DNA from: Cercis canadensis
Taxonomy: Eukaryota; Streptophyta; Magnoliopsida; Fabales; Fabaceae
Direction: 5' to 3'
Length of the DNA stretch: 64,000 bases
Assembly: GCA_003255065.1 (NCBI GenBank)
Contig: QAOA01001462.1
Span: 60,399-124,398 of the forward strand
In this document: in pieces, positions 1 through 12,500 of the stretch
How the letters are laid out: each line of letters starts with the position of its first letter
How positions within the stretch are numbered: the stretch's first letter is position 1
The notes under the pieces: model-generated
The model's database searches: none
Told to the model about the DNA's origin: nothing
What the model saw: only the letters and a program-made list of their open reading frames with translations
Program-made: the position numbers and the translations under genes

Positions 1-2869
1 CCATCCCAGATACAGGAAATAACAAGAAAAATATCCGAGTCAGAAATAGGGAAGAACCGAAAGAGGATCCCGGCCCAGATATAGTGACTCAGCAGGAAAC
101 AGTCCCATCCCAGATACAGGGAAAAACAAGAAAAATATCCGAGACAGAAACAGGGATAAGACCGAAACATGGACTCGGTTCAGATATAGTGACTCACCAG
201 GAAACAGTCTCATCCCAGATACAAGAAAAATATTCGAGTCAGAAACAGGGATGATCCGAAACAGGGTCCCGGTCCAGATATAGTGACTCCACAGGAAACT
301 GTCCCGTCACAGATACAGTGGTACACAAGAAAAATATCCTATTCAGAAACAGGGATGAACCGAAACAGTGTCCCGGTCCAGATATAGTGAGTCACCTGGA
401 AATAGTCCCATCCCAGATACAGGAAATAACAAGAAAAATATCCGAGTCAGAAACGGGAATGAACCGAAACAGGGTCCCGGTCTAGATATAGTGACTCACC
501 AGGAAACTGTCCCATCCCAGATACAGGGAAAAACAACAAAAATATCCGAGTCAGAAACAGAGATGAACCGAAACAGGGTCCCGGTCCAGATATAGTGACT
601 CAACAGGAAACTGTCCCATCACAGATACAGTGGTACACAAGAAAAATATCCATGTCAGAAACAAGAATGAACCGAAAAAGGGTCCTGGTCCAGATATAGT
701 GACTCACCAAGAAACTGTCCCGTCACAGATACAGTGGTCCACAAGAAAAATATCCAAGTCAGAAATAGGGATGAAGCGAAAAAGGGTCCCGGTCTAGATA
801 TAGTGACTCAGCAGGGAATAGTGCCATCCCAGATACAGGGAAAAACAAGAAAAATATCCGAGACAGAGACAGGGATGAGACCGAAGCAGGGTCTCGGTCT
901 AAATATAATGACTCAACAGGAAACAGTCTCATCCCAGATACAGGAAAAAATAAGAAAAATAACCGAGTCAGAAACAGGAATGAACCGAAACAGGGTCCCG
1001 GTCCAGATATAGTGACTCACGTGGAAACAGTCCCATTCCAGATACAGGAAATAACAAGAAAAATATCCGAGTCAGGAACAGGGATGAACCGAAACAGGGT
1101 CCCGGTCCATATGTAGTGACTCAGCAGGAAACAGTCCCATCCCAGATACTGGGAAAAACAAGAAAAATATCCGAGACAGAAACAGGGATGAGACCGAAAC
1201 AGGGTCTCGGTCCAGATATAGTGACTCACCAGGAAACAGTCTCATCCCAGATACAAGAAAAATATCCGAGTCAGAAACAGGGATGATCTGAAACAGAGTC
1301 CCGGTCCAGTTATAATGACTCACCAGGAAACAATCTCATCCAAGATACAGGAAAAAACAAGAAAAATAACCGAGTCAGAAACAGGAATGAACCGAAACAG
1401 GGTCCCGGTCCAGATATAATGACTCTCCTGGAAACAGTCACAACCCAGATACAGGAAATAACAAGAAAAATATCCGAGTCAGAAACAGGGATGAACCGAA
1501 ACAGGGTCCCGGTCTAGATATAGTGACTCAACAAGAAACTGTCCCGTCACAGATACAGTGGTACACAAGAAAAATATCCGAGTCAGAAACAGGTATGAAC
1601 CGAAACAGGGTCCCGGTCCAGATATAGTGACTCACCTGGAAACAGTCCCATCCCAGATACAGGAAAAAACAAGAAAAATATCCGAGTCAGAAACAGGAAT
1701 GAACCGAAACAGGGTCCCAGTCCAGATATAGTGACTCAACAGGAAACTGTCCCGTCACAGATACAGTGGTACATAAGAAAAATATCCGAGTCAGAAACAG
1801 GGATGAACCGAAACAGGGTCCCGGTTCAGATATAGTGACTCACCTGAAAACAATCCCATCCCAGAGACAGGAAATAACAAGAAAAATATCCGAGTCAGAA
1901 ACAGGAATGAACCGATAGGGGGTTCCGGTCCAGATATAGTGACTCACCAGGAAACAGTCCCATCCCAGATACAGGGAAAAAATAGAAAAATATCCGAGTC
2001 AGAAACAGGGATGAACCGAAACAGGGTCCCGGTCCAGATATAGTGACTCAACAGGAAACTGTCCCGTCACAGATACAGTGGTACACAAGAAAAATATCCG
2101 AGTCAGAAACAGTTATGAACCGAAACAGGGTCCCGGTCCAGATATAGGGACTCACCTGGAAACAGTCACATCCCAGATACAGGAAATAACAAGAAAAATA
2201 TCCGAGTCAGAAACAGGGAAGAACCAAAAGAGGGTCCCGGTCCAGATATAGTGACTTACCAGGAAACAGTCCCATCCAAGATATAGGGAAAAACAAGAAA
2301 AATATCCAAGTCAGAAACAGGAATGAACCGAAACAGGGTCCTGGTCCAGATATAGTAACTCACCAGGAAACAGTCCCATCCCAGATATAGGGAAAAACAA
2401 GAAAAATATCCGAGTCAGAAAAATGAATGAACCGAAATAGGGTCCCGATCCAGATATAGTGACTCACCTGGAAACAGGCCAATCCCGGATTCAGGGGAAA
2501 ACAAGGAAAATATCCGAGTCAGAAACAAGGAAGAACCGAAACAGGGTCACGGTCCAGATATAGTGACTCACCAGGAAACAGTCCAATCCTAGAGACAGGG
2601 AAAAACAAGAAAAATATCCAAGTCAGAAACAGTAATGAACCGAAATAGGGTCCTAATCCAGATATAGTGACTCACTTGGAAAAAGGGCCATCCCAGATAC
2701 AGGGAAAAACAAGGAAAATATCCGAGACAGAAAAAGGGATGAGACCGAAACAGGGTCTCAGTCCAAATATATTCACTCAACAGGAAACAGTCCCATCCCA
2801 GATACAGGGAAAAACAAGAAAAATATCTGAGACAGACATAGGGATGAGACCGAAACATGGTCTCGGTCC
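1..2869 (+). repeat. Satellite array, heterogeneous domain (first contig)
   Basis: Head-to-tail copies of a monomer of about 104 bp. Each copy has landmarks in a fixed order: GGAAACAGTCCCATCC, then GATACAGGGAAAAACAAG, then AATATCCGAGTCAGAAAC, then GATGAACCGAAACAGGG, then TCCCGGTCCAGATATAGTG, then ACTCACC. The common variants alternate irregularly. One has CTGTCCCGTCACAGATACAG and GTGGTACACAAG near its start (type A). One has GGAAATAACAAG (type B). One lacks 10 bp (type E, 94 bp). One carries GAGACC with GGTCTC (105 bp class). No strict higher-order period is visible. No gene is present: TAGTGA stops close the frames, and the peptides that remain are translated repeat. Function is unknown; centromeric or other heterochromatic satellite is an inference from array size alone. 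Confidence 0.96.
2504..2869 (+). repeat. Left copy of a near-identical duplication abutting an N
   Basis: This stretch runs right up to the N at 2870 and is repeated almost base for base from the first base after that N (2871-3253). Shared rare variants include CAGTCCAATCCTAGAGACAG, ACTTGGAAAAAGG and CCAAATATATTCACTCAACA, which I do not see elsewhere in the window. The offset is 367 bp in the first half and 384 bp in the second half, because the right copy has 34 bp (3066-3099) where the left copy has 17 bp. Ending and starting exactly at the N is what an unmerged contig overlap looks like, so one copy may be an assembly artefact. Confidence 0.85.
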
Positions 2870-2870
2870 N
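2870..2870. other. Assembly gap (single N)
   Basis: A single N joins two contigs. The sequences on its two sides duplicate each other (2504-2869 and 2871-3253), so the true gap may be negative, meaning the contigs overlap. Confidence 0.9.
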
Positions 2871-3253
2871 AGGAAAATATCCGAGTCAGAAACAAAGAAG
2901 AACCGAAACAGGGTCACGGTCCAGATATAGTGACTCACCAGGAAACAGTCCAATCCTAGAGACAGGGAAAAACAAGAAAAATATCCAAGTCAGAAACAGT
3001 AATGAACCGAAATAGGGTCCTGATCCAGATATAGTGACTCACTTGGAAAAAGGCCCATCCCAGAAACTGTCCCGTCACAGATACAGTGGTCCAGTATAAA
3101 AATATCCGAGACAGAAAAAGAGATGAGACCGAAACAGGGTCTCAGTCCAAATATATTCACTCAACAGGAAACAGTCCCATCCCAGATACAGGGAAAAACA
3201 AGAAAAATATCTGAGACAGACATAGGGATGAGACCGAAACATGGTCTCGGTCC
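2871..3253 (+). repeat. Right copy of the duplication across the N
   Basis: It matches 2504-2869 from its first base, with a few substitutions and one exchanged block at 3066-3099. That block carries the CTGTCCCGTCACAG variant in place of CAGGGAAAAACAAGG. After 3253 the array continues as ordinary satellite. Confidence 0.85.
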
Positions 3254-4203
3254 AGATATAGTGACTCACCAGGAAATAGTCTTATCCCAGATACAAGAAA
3301 AATATCCGAGTCAGAAACAGGGATGATCCGAAACAGGGTCCCGGTCCAGATATAGTGACTCAACAGGAAACTGTCCCGTCACAGATACAGTGGTACACAA
3401 GAAAAATATCCTCTTCAGAAACAGGGATGAACCGAAACAGGGTCCCGGTCCAGATATAGTGACTCACCTGGAAACAGTCACATCCCAGATATAGGAAATA
3501 ACAAGAAAAATATCCGAGTCAGAAACAGGAATGAACCGAAAGGGGTTCTCAGTCCAGATATAGTGACTCACCAGGAAATAGTCCCCTCCCAGATATAGGG
3601 AAAAACAAGAAAAATATCCGAGTCAGAAACAGGGACGAACCGAAACAGGGTCTCGGTCCAGATATAGTGACTCACCTCACCTGGAAACAGTCACATCCCA
3701 GATACAGGAAATAACAAGAAAAATATCCGAGTCAGAAACAGGAATGAACCGAAAGGGGGTCCCGGTTCAGATATAGTGACTCACCAGGAAATAGTGCCAT
3801 CCCAGATATAGGGAAAAACAAGAAAAATATCCGAGTCAGAAACAGGGACGAACCGAAACAGGGTCTCGGTCCAGATATAGTGACTCAAAAGGAAACTGTC
3901 CCGTCACAGATATAGTGGTACACAAGAAAAATATCCGAGTCAGAAACAGGGATAAACCGAAATAGGGTCCCGGTCCAGATATAGTGACTCACCTGGAAAC
4001 AGTCTCATCCCAGATAAAGGGAAAAACAAGAAAAATAACAGAGATAGAAACAGGGATGAGACCTAAACAGGGTCTCGGTCCAGATATAATGACTCACCAG
4101 GAAACAGTCCCATCCCAGATACAGGGAAAAATAAGAAAAATATCCGAGTCAGAAAAAGGGATGAACCGAAACAGGGTGCCGTTCCAGATATAGTGACTCA
4201 ACA

Positions 4204-4257
4204 GGAAACTGTCCCGTCACAGTTACAGGGTCCCGGTCCAGATATAGTGACTCACCA
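4204..4257 (+). repeat. Truncated 54 bp monomer
   Basis: A type A monomer begins normally (GGAAACTGTCCCGTCACAG) and jumps from TTACAG straight to GGTCCCGGTCCAG, losing about 50 bp. The join lies where ACAG occurs in both parts of the monomer, so short-homology deletion or replication slippage is a simple explanation. Confidence 0.8.
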
Positions 4258-7200
4258 GGAAACAGTCTCAGCCCAGATACAAGAAAAATATCCGAGTCAG
4301 AAACAGGGATGATCCGAAATAGGGTCTCGGTCCAGATATAGTGACTCAACAAGAAACTGTACCGTCACAGATACAGTGGTACACAAGAAAAATATCCGAG
4401 TCAGAAACAGGGATGAACCGAAACAGGGTCCCGGTCCAGATATAGTGACTCACCTGGAAACAGTCCCATCCCAGATACATGAAATAACAAAAAAAATATC
4501 CGAGTTAGAAACAGGGAAGAACCGAAAGAGGTTCCCGGTCCAGATATAGTGACTCAGCAGGAAACAATGTCATCCCAGATACAGGGAAAAACAAGAAAAA
4601 TATCCGAGACAGACACAGGGATGAGACCGAAACATGGTCTCGGTCCAGATATAGTGACTCACCAGGAAACAGTCTCATCCCAGATACAAGATAAATATCC
4701 GATTGAGAAACAGGAATGAACCGAAACAGGGTCCCGGTCCAGATATAGTGACTTAACAGGAGACTGTCCCGTCACAGATACGGTGGTACACAAGAAAATA
4801 TCCGAGTCAGAAACAGGTATGAACCGAAACAGGGTCCCGGCCCAGATATAGTGACTCACCTGGAAACAGTCCCATCCCAGATACATGAAATAACAAAAAA
4901 AATATCCGAGTCAGAAACAGGGAAGAACCGAAAGAGGGTCCCGGTCCAGATATAGTGACTCAGCAGGAAACAATGTTATCCTAGATACAGGGAAAAACAA
5001 GAAAAATATCCGAGACAGACACAGGGATACCATCCCAGATACAGGGAAAAACAAGAAAAATATCCAAGCCAAAAATAGGAATGAACCGAAACAGGGTACT
5101 GGTCCAGATATAGTGACTCACCAGGAAACAGTCCCATCCCAGATACAGGGAAAAACAAGAAAAATATCCGAGACAGAAACAGGGATGAGACCGAAACAAG
5201 GTCTCGGTCCAGATATAGTGACTCACCAGGAAATAGTCTCATCCCAGATACAAGAAAAATATCCGAGTCAGAAACAGGGATGATCCGAAATCGGGTCCCG
5301 GTCCAGATACAGTGACTCAACAGGAAACTGTCCCGTCACAGATACAGTGGTTCACAAGAAAAATATCCTATTCAGAAACAAGGATGAACCGAAACAGGGT
5401 CCCGGTCCAGATATAATGACTCACCTGGAAACAGTCTCATCCCAGATACAGGAAATAACAAGAAAAATATCCGAGTCAGAAACAGGGAAGAACCGAAAGA
5501 GGGTCCCGGTCCAGATATAGATACTCACCAGGCAACAGTCCCATCCCAGATACAGGGAAAAACAAGAAAAATATCCAAGCCAAAAACAGGAATGAACCGA
5601 AACAGGGTACTGGTCCAGATATAGTGACTCATCAGGAAACAGCCCCATCCCAGATACAGGGAAAAACAAGAAAAATATCTGAGTCAAAAACAGGGATGAA
5701 CCGAAACAGGTTCCCGGTCCAGATATAGTGACTCACCTGGAAACAGTCCCATCACAGATATAGTGGTACACAAGAAAAATATTCATGTCAGACAGAAACA
5801 GAGATGAACCGAAACAGGGTCCCGGTCCAGATATAGTGTCTCACCAGGAAACAGTCTCATCCCAGATACAAGAAAAATATCCGAGTCAGAAACAGGGATG
5901 ATCCGAAATAGGGTCTCGGTCCAGATGTAGTGACTCAACAGGAAACTGTACCGTCACAGATACAGTGGTACACAATAAAAATATCCGAGTCAGAAACAGG
6001 GATGAACCGAAACAGGTTCCCGGTCCAGATATAGTAACTCACCTGGAAACAGTCCCATCCCAGATACAGGAAATAACAAGAAAAATATCCGAGTCAGAAA
6101 CAGGGATGAACCGAAACAGGGTCCCGGTCCAGATGTAGTGACCCAGCAGGACACAGTCCCATCCCAGATACAGGGAAAAACAAAAAAAATATCCGAGACA
6201 GAAACAGGGATGAGACCGAAACAGGGTCTCGGTCCAGATATAGTGACTCACCAGGAAACAGTCTTATCCCAGATACAAGAAAAATATCCGAATCAGAAAC
6301 AAGGATGATCTGAAACAGAGTCTCGGTCTAGTTATAATGACTCACCAGGAAACAGTCTCATCCCTGATACAGGAAAAAACAAGAAAAATAACGGAGTCAG
6401 AAACAGGAATGACTGGAAACAGTCCCATCCCAGATACACTAAATAACAAGAAAAATATCCAAGTCAGAAACAGGGATGAACCGAAAGAGGGTCCCGGTCC
6501 AGATATAGTGACTCACAAGGAAACAGTCCCATCCCAGATACAGGGAAAAAAAAGAAAAATATCCCAGCCAGAAACAGGAATGAACCGAAACAGGGTCCTG
6601 GTCCAGATATAGTGACTCACCAGGAAACAGTCCCATCCCAGATACAGGGAAAAACAAGAAAAATATCCGAGTCAGAAACAGGGATGAACCGAAACAGGGT
6701 CCCGGTCCAGATATAGTGACTCACCTGGAAACAGTCCCATCCCAGATACAGGAAATAACAAGAAAAATATCCGAGTCAGAAACAGGAATAAACCGAAATA
6801 GGGTCCCGGTCCAGATATAAGGACTCACCAGGAAACAGTCCCATACCAGATACAGGGAAAGACAAGAAAAATAACCGAGTCAGAAACAGGGATGAACCGA
6901 AACAGGGTCCCGGTCCAGATATAGTGACTCACCTGGAAACAGTCCCATCCCAGATACATTAATTAACAAGAAAAATATCCAAGTCAGAAACAAGGATGAA
7001 CCGAAACAGGGTCCCGGTCCAGATATAGTGACCCAGCAGGAAACAGTCTCATCCTAGATACAGGTAAAAACAAAAAAAATATCCGAGTCAGAAACAGGGA
7101 TAATACAGGGAAAAACAAGAAAAATATCCGAGACAGAAACAGGGATCAGACCGAAACAAGGTCTCGGTCCAAATATAGTGACTCACCAGGAAACAGTCTC

Positions 7201-7778
7201 ATCCCAGATACAAGAAAAATATCCGAGTCAGAAACAGGGATGATCCGAAACCGGGTCCCGGTCCAGATATAGTGACTCAATTGGAAACTGTCCCTTCACA
7301 TATACAGTGGTTCACAAGAAAAATATCCTATTCAGAAACAGGGATGAACCGAAACAGGGTCCCGGTCCAGATATAGTGACTCACCTGGAAACAGTCCCAT
7401 CCCAGATACATTAAATAACAAGAAAAATATCCGAGTCAGAAATAGGGATGAACCGAAACAGGGTCCCGGTCCAGATATAGTGACTGAACAGGAAACTGTC
7501 CCGTCACAGTTACAGTGGTACACAAGAAAAATATCCGAGTCAGAAATAGGTATGAACCAAAACTGGGTCCCGGTCCAGATATAGTGACTCACCTGGAAAC
7601 AGTCCCATCCCAGATACAGGAAATAACAAGAAAAATATCCGAGTCAGAAACAGGAATGAACCGAAAGAGTGTCCCGGTCCAGATATAGTGACTCACCAGG
7701 AAACATTCCCATCCCAGATACAGGGAAAAACAAGAAAAATATCCGAGACAGAAAAAGGGAAGAGACCGAAACAGGGTC

Positions 7779-8000
7779 TCAGTCCAAATATAATGACTCA
7801 CCAGGAAACAGTCCCATCCCAGATACAGGGAAAAACAAGAAAAATATCCGAGACAGAAAAAGGGATGAGACCGAAACAGGGTCTCGGTCCAGATATAGTG
7901 ACTCACCAGGAAACAGTCTTATCCCAGATACAAGAAAAATATCCGAGTCAGAAACAGGGATGACCCGAAACAGGGTCCCGGTCCAGATATAGTGACTCAA
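7779..8000 (+). repeat. Block duplicated 1504 bp downstream (copy 1)
   Basis: This segment reappears at 9283-9504. It spans a monomer with GGGATGAGACCG, then a 94 bp E monomer with the rare variants CAGTCTTATCCCAG and GATGACCCGAAACAGGG. The conceptual translations of the two blocks are identical over 73 residues. The match breaks just downstream, where ACTGTCCCATCAC is replaced by ACTGTACTATCAC. A related but more diverged block lies at 14142-14363. Confidence 0.85.
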
Positions 8001-8529
8001 CAGGAAACTGTCCCATCACAGATACAGTGGTACACAAGAAAAATATCCGAGTCAGAAACAGGGATGAACCGAAACAGGGTCCCGGTCCAGATATAGTGAC
8101 TCACCTGGAATCAGTCCCATCCCAGATACATTAAATAACAAGAAAAATATCCGAGTCAGAAACAGGGATGACCCGAAACAGGGTCCCGGTCCAGATATAG
8201 TGACTCAACAGGAAACTGTCCCATCACAGATACAGTGGTACACAAGAAAAATATCCGAGTCAGAAACAGGGATGAACCGAAACAGGGTCCCGGTCCAGAT
8301 ATAGTGACTCACCTGGAAACAGTCCCATCCCAGATACATTAAATAACAAGAAAAATATCCGAGTCAGAAATAGGGATGAACCGAAACAGGGTCCCGGTCC
8401 AGATATAGTGACTCACCAGGAAACAGTCCCATCCCAGATACAAGAAAAATATCCGAGTCAGAAACAGGGATGATCCGAAACCGGGTCCCGGTCCATATAT
8501 AGGGACGCAACAGGAAACTGTCCCGTCAC

Positions 8530-8890
8530 AGATACAGTGGTACACAAGAAAAATATCCTATTCAGAAACAGGGATGAACCGAAACAGGGTCCCGGTCCAG
8601 ATATAGTGACTCACCTGTAAACAGTCCCATCCTATATGGAGGAAATAACAAGAAAAATATACGAGTCGAAAACAGGAATGAACCGAAAGGGGGTCCAGGT
8701 CCAGATATAGTGACTCACCAGGAAACTGTCCCATCCCAGATACAGGGAAAAATAAGAAAAATATCCGAGTCAGAAACAGGGATGAACCGAAACAGGGTCC
8801 CGTTCCAGATATAGTGACTCAACAGGAAACTGTCCCGTCACAGTTACAGTGGTACACAAGAAAAATTTCCGAGTCAGAAATAGGTATGAA
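8530..8890 (+). repeat. CATATGG-type block (copy 1)
   Basis: A run of variants in fixed order: TATCCTATTCAG, TATATGGAGGAAATAAC, ATACGAGTCGAAAAC, AAAGGGGGTCCAGG, CAGGGAAAAATAAG, GTCCCGTTCCAG, CACAGTTACAGTGG and GGTATGAACCAAAACAGGG. The same order recurs around 15660-16030 (offset 7129 bp) and starts again at 16079. This shows that multi-monomer segments, not just single monomers, have been copied. Confidence 0.8.
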
Positions 8891-9282
8891 CCAAAACAGG
8901 GTCCCGGTCCAGACCATCCCAGAGACAGTTAAAAACAAGAAAAATATCCAAGTCAGAAAGAGTAATGAACCGAAATAGGGTCCTGGTCCAGATATAGTGA
9001 CTCACCTGGAAGAAGGCCCATCCCAGATACAGAAATAACAAGAAAAATTCCGAGTCAGAAACAGGGAAGAACCGAAAGAAGGTCCCGGTCCAGATATAGT
9101 GACTCAGCAGGAAACAGTCCCATCCCAGATACAGGGAAAAACAAGAAAAATATCCGAGACAGAAATAGGGAAGAGACCGAAACAGGGTCTCAGTCCAAAC
9201 CAGGAAACAGTCCCATCCCAGAAACAGGGAAAAACAAGAAAAATTTCCGAGACAGAAACAGGGAAGAGACCGAAACAGGGTC

Positions 9283-9504
9283 TCAGTCCAAATATAATGA
9301 CTCACCAGGAAACAGTCCCATCCCAGATACAGGGAAAAACAAGAAAAATATCCGAGACAGAAAAAGGGATGAGACCGAAACAGGGTCTCGGTCCAGATAT
9401 AGTGACTCACCAGGAAACAGTCTTATCCCAGATACAAGAAAAATATCCGAGTCAGAAACAGGGATGACCCGAAACAGGGTCCCGGTCCAGATATAGTGAC
9501 TCAA
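9283..9504 (+). repeat. Block duplicated 1504 bp upstream (copy 2)
   Basis: The partner of 7779-8000. The duplicated interval is about 14.5 monomers, so the event was not a clean exchange of whole monomers unless a truncation lies inside it. A truncated junction at about 9199 (CAGTCCAAACCAGG) could account for this. Confidence 0.8.
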
Positions 9505-12500
9505 CAGGAAACTGTACTATCACAGATACAGTGGTACACAAGAAAAATATCCTATTCAGAAACAGGGATGAACCGAAACAGGGTCCCGGTCCAGATATAG
9601 TGACTCACCTGGAAACAGTCCCATCCCAGATACAGGAAATAACAAGAAAAATATCCGAGTCAGAAACAGGGATGAACCGAAACAGGGTCCCGGTCCAGAT
9701 ATAGTGACTCAACAGGAAACTGTCCCATCACAGATACAGTGGTACACAAGAAAAATATCCATGTCAGAAACAGGAATGAACAGAAACAGGCTCCTGGTCC
9801 AGATATAGTGACTCACCAAGAAACTGTCCCATCCCAGATACAGGAAATAACAAAAAAAATATCCGAGTTAGAAATAGGAAGGAACCGAAGGGGGCTCCCG
9901 GTCCAGATATAGTGAATCACCAGGAAACAGTCCCATCCCAGATACAGGGAAAAATAAGAAAAATATCCGAGTCAGAAACAGGGAAGAACCGAAAGAGGGT
10001 CCCGGTCCAGATATAAAGTCTCAGCAGGAAACAGTCCCATTCCAGATACAGGGAAAAACAAGAAAAATATCCGAGACAGAAACAGGGATGAGACCGAATT
10101 ATGGTCTCGGTCCAGATATAGTGACTCACCAGGAAACAGTCTCATCCCAGATACAAGAAAAATATCCGAGTCAGAAACAGGAAAGAACCGAAACAGGGTC
10201 CCGGTCCAGATATAGTGACTCACCTGGAAACAGTCACATCCTAGATACAGGAAATAACAAGAAAAATATCCGAGTCAGAAACAGGAATCAACCGTAACAG
10301 GGTCCCGGTCCAGATATAGTGACTCAAATGGAAACAGTCCCATCCAAGATATAGGAAATAACAAGAAAAATATACGAGTCAAAAACAGGAATGAACCGAA
10401 AGGGGGTCCAGGTCCAGATATAGTGACTCACCAGGAAACAGTCCAATCCCAGAAAGAGGGAAAAATAAGAAAAATATCCGAGTCAGAAAAAGGAATGAAC
10501 CGAAACAGGGTCCCGTTCCAGATATAGTGACTCAACAGGAAACTGTCCCGTCACAGTTACAGTGGTACACAAGAAAAATATCCGAGTCAGAAATAGGGAT
10601 GAACCGAAACAGGGTCCCGGTCCAGATGTAGTGACTCAGCAGGAAACAGTCCCATCCCAGATACAGGGAAAAACAAAAAAAATATCCGAGAAAGAAACAG
10701 GGATGAGAACGAAACAGGGTCTCGGTCCAGATATAGTGACTCACCAGGAAAAAGTCTCATCCCAGATACAGGGAAAAACAAGAAAAATATCCGAGTCAGA
10801 CACAGGGATGAACCGAAACAGGGTCCCGGTCCAGATATAGTGACTCAACAGGAAACTGTCCCGTCACAGATATAGTGGTACACAAGAAAAATATCCGAGT
10901 CAGAAACAGGGATGAACCGAAACAGGGTCCCGGTCCAGATGTAGTGACTCAGCACGAAACAGTCCCATCCCAGATACAGGGAAAAACAAGAAAAATATCC
11001 GAGACAGAAACAGGGATGAGACCGAAACAGGGTCTCGGTCCAGATATAGTGACTCACCAGGAAACAGTCTCATCCCAGATACAAGAAAAATATCCGAGTC
11101 AGAAACAGGGATGATCTGAAATAGGGTCTCGGCCAGATATAGTGACTCAACAGGAAACTGTCCCGTCACAGTTACAGTGGTACACAAGAAAAATATCCGA
11201 GTCAGAAACAGGGATGAACCGAAACAGGGTCCCGGTCCAGATATAGTGACTCACCTGGAAACAGTCCCATCCCAGATAGAGGAAATAACAAGAAAAATAT
11301 CCGAGTCAGAAACAGGAATTAACCGAAACAGGGTCCCGGTCCAGATATAGTGACTCACCAGGAAACAGTCCCATCCCAGATACAGGGAATAACAAGAAAA
11401 ATATCCAAGTCAGAAACATGGATGAACCGAAACAGGGTCCCGGTCCAGATGTAGTGACCCAGCAGGAAACAGTCCCATCCCAGATACAGGGAAAAACAAA
11501 AAAAATATCCGAGACAGAAACATGGGTGAGACCGAAAAAGGGTCTCGGTCCAGATATAGTGACTCACCAGGAAACAGTCTTATCAATATAGTGACTCACT
11601 AGGAAACAGTCTTATCCCAGATACAAGAAAAGTATCCGAGTCAGGAACAGGGATGATCCGAAACAGGGTCCCGGTCCAGATATAGTGACTCAACAGGAAA
11701 CTGTCCCGTCACAGATACAGTGGTACACAAGAAAAATATCCTATTCAGAAACAGAGATGAACCGAAACAGGGTCCCGGTCCAGATATTGTGACTCACCTG
11801 GAAACAGTCCCATCTCAGATACAGGAAATAACAAGAAAAATATCCGAGTCAAAAATAGGAATGAACCGAAAGAGGATCCCAGTCCAGATATAGTAACTCA
11901 CCAGGAAACAGTCCCATCCCAGATACAGGGAAAAAGAAGAAAAATATCCGAGTCAGAAATAGAGATGAACCGAAAAAGGGTCCCGGTCCAGATATAGTGA
12001 CTCAGCAGGGAATAGTCCTATCCCAGATATAAGGAAAAACAAGAAAAATATCCGAGACAGAAACATGTATGAGACCGAAACAGGGTCTCGGTCCAGATAT
12101 AATGACTCACCAGGAAACAGTCTCATCCCAGATACAGGAAATAACAAGAAAAATATCCGAGTCAAAAACAGGAATGAACCGAAAGAGGGTCCCGGTCCAG
12201 ATATAGTGACTCACCAGGAAACAGTCCCATCCCAGATACAGGGAAAAACAAGAAAAATAACCGAGTCAGAAACAGGGATGAACCGAAACAGGGTCCCGGT
12301 CCAGATATAGTGACTCACCTGGAAACAGTCCCATCCCAGATACATTAAATAACAAGAAAAATATCCAAGTCAAAAACAGGGATGAACCGAAACAGGGTCC
12401 CGGTCCAGATATAGTGAATTAACAGGAAACTGTCCCGTCACAGATACAGTGGTACACAAGAAAAATATCCGAGTCAGAAACAGGTATGAACCGAAACAGG

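Noticed and set aside
8874-9410. Longest open reading frame (178 codons, minus strand), and many others of 60-164 codons on both strands
   Set aside because: All are translations of the satellite. The same peptides (SHYIWTGTLFRF, ETVPSQIQGKTRK) recur dozens of times in different frames, because a 104 bp period changes frame at every monomer. No start context, domain or codon pattern supports a gene.
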